8,256 nt of DNA, taken from Bacteroidota bacterium. GTDB taxonomy: Bacteria; Bacteroidota; Kryptoniia; Kryptoniales; JAKASW01. Every line of letters starts with the position of its first letter. The stretch's first letter is position 1. Position numbers and translations under genes: made by a program. Below, piece after piece: positions 5,629 through 8,256 of the stretch. A model generated the notes under the pieces. The model did not search any database. It was not told where the DNA came from and worked only from the letters and a program-made list of their open reading frames with translations. The DNA lies in contig JAJYGB010000100.1 in the NCBI GenBank assembly GCA_021785235.1, forward strand, positions 1 through 8,256, given 5' to 3'.

Positions 5629-6624
5629 ATGGCGGACAAATTCAGATTTGTAATAGTCGGCACGGGAAATATCAGCAACACGTACGCTAAGGCAATCGGC
5701 AACATCCGGGAGGCAGAGATCGTCGGAACCGTCTCGAGAGGAATGCGGAAGCCTGAGTGGGCGAGCTCCGGTCTCGAAGTCGAATCTTCACTCATTTCTA
5801 TCAAGGCGGGGTATGACGCCGTGATAATCTGTACCCCCAACAGTTTTCATCATGAAGGCACAATAGAGGCCGCGAATCTTGGAAGGCATGTCCTCTGCGA
5901 GAAACCAATCGATATTTCCCTACCTTCCGTGGACTCAATGATCGGAGCTTGCAGGGAAGCCGGGGTGAAGCTCGGTGTCGCCTACCAGCGGAGGATGAGC
6001 CCTGATATCAAAGCGGTTAAGGAGCTTCTCGACGCGAAAGTCCTCGGCCGCGTATTTGCCGCAGAGCTGACGATCAACAACTACCGCGACAACAACTATT
6101 ACAGGAGCGGGAAATACAGGGGGACATGGGCAATCGACGGCGGCGGACCGTTCATGCAGCAGGCATCGCATTACATCGACATATACGGATGGTATTTCGG
6201 AAAACCATCGAAGACCGTCAGCATGACCGACACGTTCATCCACGACATCGAAGTCGAAGACCACGGCGCCGCGATAATGAGACACGAAAACGGAATGATC
6301 GGAGTTATCGTCGCTTCGACGGCGGCAAAGCCCGGTTTCGACGCGAGGCTTGAAATCCACTCGGAGAAAGGAACCGTTCTGCTGGAGAACGACGTGATCG
6401 TGAAGTGGGCGGTGGATGGCGTTCCGAATCCATCGCGTCCGCACGAGATGAAGATAATGAGCGGCGCGTCGAGCCATACGGTCGCGGACACCTCACTCCA
6501 CGAGGCCATTATCAGGGATTTCATACTCGCTGTAAGAGAGGACCGCGAGCCGCTCGTGACGGGTGAGTCGGCAAGACTGGCGACGGAGATAATTCTGGAG
6601 GTATATGGGAATAAGACAAGCTAG
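5629..6624 (+). CDS. Gfo/Idh/MocA-family NAD(P)-dependent oxidoreductase
   Basis: Predicted 331-aa soluble enzyme of the sugar/inositol dehydrogenase superfamily, near the usual length. The N-terminal Rossmann domain (about 1-120) shows VIVGTGNIS (8-16; GxGxxx dinucleotide loop) and AVIICTPNSFHHE (64-76). The family signature CEKPI follows at 90-94, with Lys92 the expected catalytic or substrate-contacting lysine. The C-terminal alpha/beta domain (about 125-325) has GGGPFMQQASHYIDI (171-185), in which His181 matches the conserved histidine. The position that is often Asp in GGGxLxDxGxH is Gln177. The MxQxxH wording resembles the UDP-sugar or amino-sugar dehydrogenase branch, but the substrate cannot be read from sequence. 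The ATG start has only a weak GGA site 6 nt upstream. The gene stands alone: a terminator precedes it and a gene-poor gap follows. A role in sugar modification is inference. Confidence 0.93.
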   Translation: MADKFRFVIVGTGNISNTYAKAIGNIREAEIVGTVSRGMRKPEWASSGLEVESSLISIKAGYDAVIICTPNSFHHEGTIEAANLGRHVLCEKPIDISLPSVDSMIGACREAGVKLGVAYQRRMSPDIKAVKELLDAKVLGRVFAAELTINNYRDNNYYRSGKYRGTWAIDGGGPFMQQASHYIDIYGWYFGKPSKTVSMTDTFIHDIEVEDHGAAIMRHENGMIGVIVASTAAKPGFDARLEIHSEKGTVLLENDVIVKWAVDGVPNPSRPHEMKIMSGASSHTVADTSLHEAIIRDFILAVREDREPLVTGESARLATEIILEVYGNKTS

Positions 6625-6970
6625 TACCACTCCAGTAGAATGGCCAAGCACACCCGTGCGCAGGGAGCTGAGAGTCGTTTAGTTCCACAACCTTCACGTC
6701 GCAGAAAGAAATCTCACGAAGAATCGGCCTTAAGCACAGGTTGCAGCAAGTTTGGGGGTAAAAACCCGGGTTTCCCTAGTTTTCTGGCAAGCTCCGATTT
6801 GGGTTACCTAAATTATGAGGCAACGACTTCCTTACGGCTCCGCCAAAGTTACCTTTTTTATGAGTCGATGCGCACTTACTCCGTCCGCTTGCATTCGAAT
6901 CCCCCCTTTTCTACATTTCTCGACCGAGGTGTGCATTACTTTGTTCTTCTAAATCATAAAAGGAGTGCGT
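6625..6970. other. Gene-poor gap of about 346 nt with one short palindrome
   Basis: I see no convincing gene here. An open frame from 6640 lacks a ribosome binding site, has low-complexity unfamiliar content and runs into the lipoprotein gene in another frame. The stretch is visibly richer in T and in homopolymer runs than its neighbours (GGGGG, AAAAA, CCCCCC, TTTTTT). It contains a perfect 12-bp palindrome, AAACCCGGGTTT (6762-6773), and an 8-bp palindrome, ATTCGAAT (6893-6900). No clear terminator for the oxidoreductase gene is visible. TTACTTTG at 6936-6943 could be a -7/-10 element for the lipoprotein operon, but it has no good -35 partner. The lipoprotein ribosome site AGGAG occupies 6961-6965. 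Confidence 0.5.
6961..6965 (+). promoter_or_regulatory. Ribosome binding site AGGAG fixing the lipoprotein start
   Basis: AGGAG lies 5 nt before ATG at 6971-6973. It overlaps the alternative GTG at 6965, which therefore is unlikely to be the start. Confidence 0.8.
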
Positions 6971-7429
6971 ATGAAGTCATCTGGTATTTTTTTGGTCTTG
7001 CTGGCGAGCCTGGTGGCCGGATGTTCGCCGCTAGTGCTGAAGCCCGCGGACTTCTCGTGGCCGATCGAGGACGAGATCAAGTCCGATTCACATGGGATGG
7101 TAAACGAAGACCGGTACAGCTTGTCTTTCAGCATCAAGCCTCTGATGTACGCCGAATTTAAAGACTCTGTCAATGTAAGCAACCGACCGATCAGGCTAAT
7201 CCGCGACATTCGCGGCTTCTATTACATCACCGCACCGAAGTTCAAGAATGTCTACGTGTTCGCGCAGGGTGACGGCGGACTCGTTCTCGAGAAAGCAATT
7301 CCCGTATCGAAAGATGGACTCACCTCGCCCGCGTTCAATCAGCGGACCCCCTACATCGAATTGATCAATGGGAACGACAAGCCGATCATGCTTACTAAAA
7401 ACGGAATTCATGAGGAGGAGAAGAAATGA
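6971..7429 (+). CDS. Small lipoprotein of unknown function
   Basis: Predicted 152-aa lipoprotein. Residues 1-17 form a signal peptide ending in the lipobox VAGC, with Cys18 as the lipidated residue. Ser19 at +2 carries no inner-membrane retention signal, so an outer-membrane location is likely by analogy. The mature part is about 135 residues with mixed beta-type patterning (YSLSFSIKPLMYAEF, RGFYYITAP, VYVFAQGDGGLVLEKAIPV) and a charged end (HEEEKK). There is no further cysteine and no motif I recognise. The start follows AGGAG at good spacing. Its TGA stop overlaps the ATG of the next gene (ATGA), so the two are probably translated in a coupled way and may work together at the cell envelope. 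Function not recognised. Confidence 0.85.
   Translation: MKSSGIFLVLLASLVAGCSPLVLKPADFSWPIEDEIKSDSHGMVNEDRYSLSFSIKPLMYAEFKDSVNVSNRPIRLIRDIRGFYYITAPKFKNVYVFAQGDGGLVLEKAIPVSKDGLTSPAFNQRTPYIELINGNDKPIMLTKNGIHEEEKK
7413..7420 (+). promoter_or_regulatory. Strong ribosome binding site AGGAGGAG inside the lipoprotein gene end
   Basis: AGGAGGAG lies 5 nt before ATG 7426-7428. It sits within the last codons of the lipoprotein gene and decides the start of the following gene over the internal ATG at 7456. Confidence 0.85.
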
Positions 7430-8256
7430 GAAATCACGCTAACCCGCTCTTCGCCATGACGAGGAGTATCGTTGTGGTATTCCTGCTGGGCTTCGTCGCC
7501 ACGGCGGCCGCGCAGCCGAGGTCCGATTATGAAATTGTGAAATCGTTCCAAGCCAAGTACAAGGCCATCAAGGAGGCCATCAAAGAGGCAAAGACCGTGC
7601 AGGATTGTGCCGACATCAGCGCCAATATCACCGAGCTGGAAAAAGAGTTTGCCGCGGACACGGTCCTCCTCAACAAGTCTTTATATCCCGACAAGTACGA
7701 CGATATGATCGACAACGTCAATGGGGATCTAAGCTATGCGCAGAACAAGCTGGGTCTGATAGAAACGCAGGTCGCCAGAATTACCGACCTTGAAATGCAG
7801 GTGCGCACCCTTTCGGGGAAAGTCGACAGCCTCTCCAGCGAGAACGACAAGTTGATGGCTTCGCTGGATGTAATGTCGAAAGCTCTCGAGAAAAACACGA
7901 AGGCGATCGACTCGCTGAATAAAGTCATCGGAAGGCTCCGCGAGGGACTGAGGGCGCGTGACGCCGCGATCTTCGCGCTGGTCGACAGCATGTTCATGCA
8001 ATACGGCAATAACGTGCAGGGCCTTCCCGACCAGCAGAAGAACATGCTCCTCGGAAAGGTTGAGCGACATAGCGTGGTCGCCAACGTTCTGCAGGCTGCC
8101 GAACAGAACATGAAGTTCCTCGAATCCACGCAGCTGACTGGCAAGGACCTCGTGCAGATGCTCAAAGAGCAGCACAAGTTCAGTTCTTACTGGAATGGAC
8201 TCGGCCCGAGGCTGGCAAACCTGTATGTGAACAAGAGAGAGAGAGCCAAACAGGTC
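7426..8256 (+). CDS. Exported coiled-coil protein, partial at the window edge
   Basis: The reading frame is open from ATG 7426 to the last base, giving 277 residues with no stop, so the gene continues outside the window. Residues 1-29 are a signal peptide (hydrophobic IVVVFLLGFVATAAA, then cleavage before Q30). Residues about 38-75 are a charged helix (KYKAIKEAIKEAKTVQD). About 105-175 shows heptad-like spacing of I/L/V (RITDLEMQVRTLSGKVDSL, SENDKLMASLDVMSKALEK), typical of a coiled coil. The segment 180-277 is helical and polar, with FMQYGNN at 190-196. The only cysteine in the visible part is Cys61. The start overlaps the lipoprotein stop (ATGA), with an excellent ribosome site. I do not recognise the family. 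A periplasmic scaffold or lipoprotein-partner role is inference from the coiled coil and the coupling. Confidence 0.88.
   Translation, partial: MRNHANPLFAMTRSIVVVFLLGFVATAAAQPRSDYEIVKSFQAKYKAIKEAIKEAKTVQDCADISANITELEKEFAADTVLLNKSLYPDKYDDMIDNVNGDLSYAQNKLGLIETQVARITDLEMQVRTLSGKVDSLSSENDKLMASLDVMSKALEKNTKAIDSLNKVIGRLREGLRARDAAIFALVDSMFMQYGNNVQGLPDQQKNMLLGKVERHSVVANVLQAAEQNMKFLESTQLTGKDLVQMLKEQHKFSSYWNGLGPRLANLYVNKRERAKQV

Noticed and set aside
6893..6906. ATTCGAATCCCCCC, resembling a tRNA T-loop
   Set aside because: The flanking bases do not form a T-stem on either strand, and no anticodon or D-arm can be placed at the right distances.
6640..7161. Open frame of 173 codons on the plus strand spanning the gap and the lipoprotein gene
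   Set aside because: There is no ribosome binding site before its ATG, its composition is unfamiliar, and it overlaps the lipoprotein gene in another frame. The lipoprotein has a clear lipobox and a good Shine-Dalgarno site.
7729..8177. Two overlapping minus-strand open frames of about 147 codons
   Set aside because: They lie opposite the exported coiled-coil gene, which has a signal peptide, an excellent ribosome site and coupling to the lipoprotein.

Overview
The window looks like chromosomal DNA from an FCB-group bacterium, most likely the Ignavibacteria/Chlorobiota side of Bacteroidota. The main reason is the C-terminal tail of the first large gene, with its NYPNPFNP motif, which is a hallmark type IX secretion (T9SS) sorting domain of that lineage. 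Other support comes from a second large secreted protein with a FlgD-like C-terminal domain, a membrane-tethered mono-haem cytochrome c and an S23-family four-helix-bundle gene. This assignment rests on recognised protein families, not on a marker gene.

Left half (1-4742), minus strand. Transcription runs from a candidate promoter near 4781-4809 (perfect TTGACA, 17-bp spacer) through three genes: a 688-aa secreted protein with an EF-hand/dockerin-like loop, an FN3-like domain and a sorting-type C-terminus; a small S23/IVP-family four-helix-bundle gene; and a 723-aa T9SS cargo protein built of repeated OB-fold-like domains plus one Ig-like domain. A long perfect hairpin (22-54) follows the last stop. 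The S23 gene is bracketed by two 35-nt arrays, each five heptamers of the form NNYTAGC, in inverted orientation. The arrays touch or overlap neighbouring stop codons and end next to the Shine-Dalgarno sites. The unit looks like an insertion between two secreted-protein genes that were once adjacent.

Right half (4743-8256), plus strand. A divergent intergenic region leads into a membrane-anchored class I cytochrome c, closed by a strong intrinsic terminator (5486-5523). Next is a Gfo/Idh/MocA-family NAD(P)-dependent oxidoreductase. After it comes a gap of about 346 nt in which no convincing gene is visible. The window ends with a translationally coupled pair: a small lipoprotein (lipobox VAGC) whose stop overlaps the start (ATGA) of a secreted, alpha-helical, coiled-coil protein that runs off the window edge.

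Most of the encoded products are exported: two T9SS-type secreted proteins, an anchored cytochrome, a lipoprotein and a periplasmic or secreted coiled-coil protein. Only the oxidoreductase and the S23 protein appear cytoplasmic. The most unusual structure is the heptamer-array-bracketed S23 unit. The coupled lipoprotein/coiled-coil pair is the least characterised gene module.
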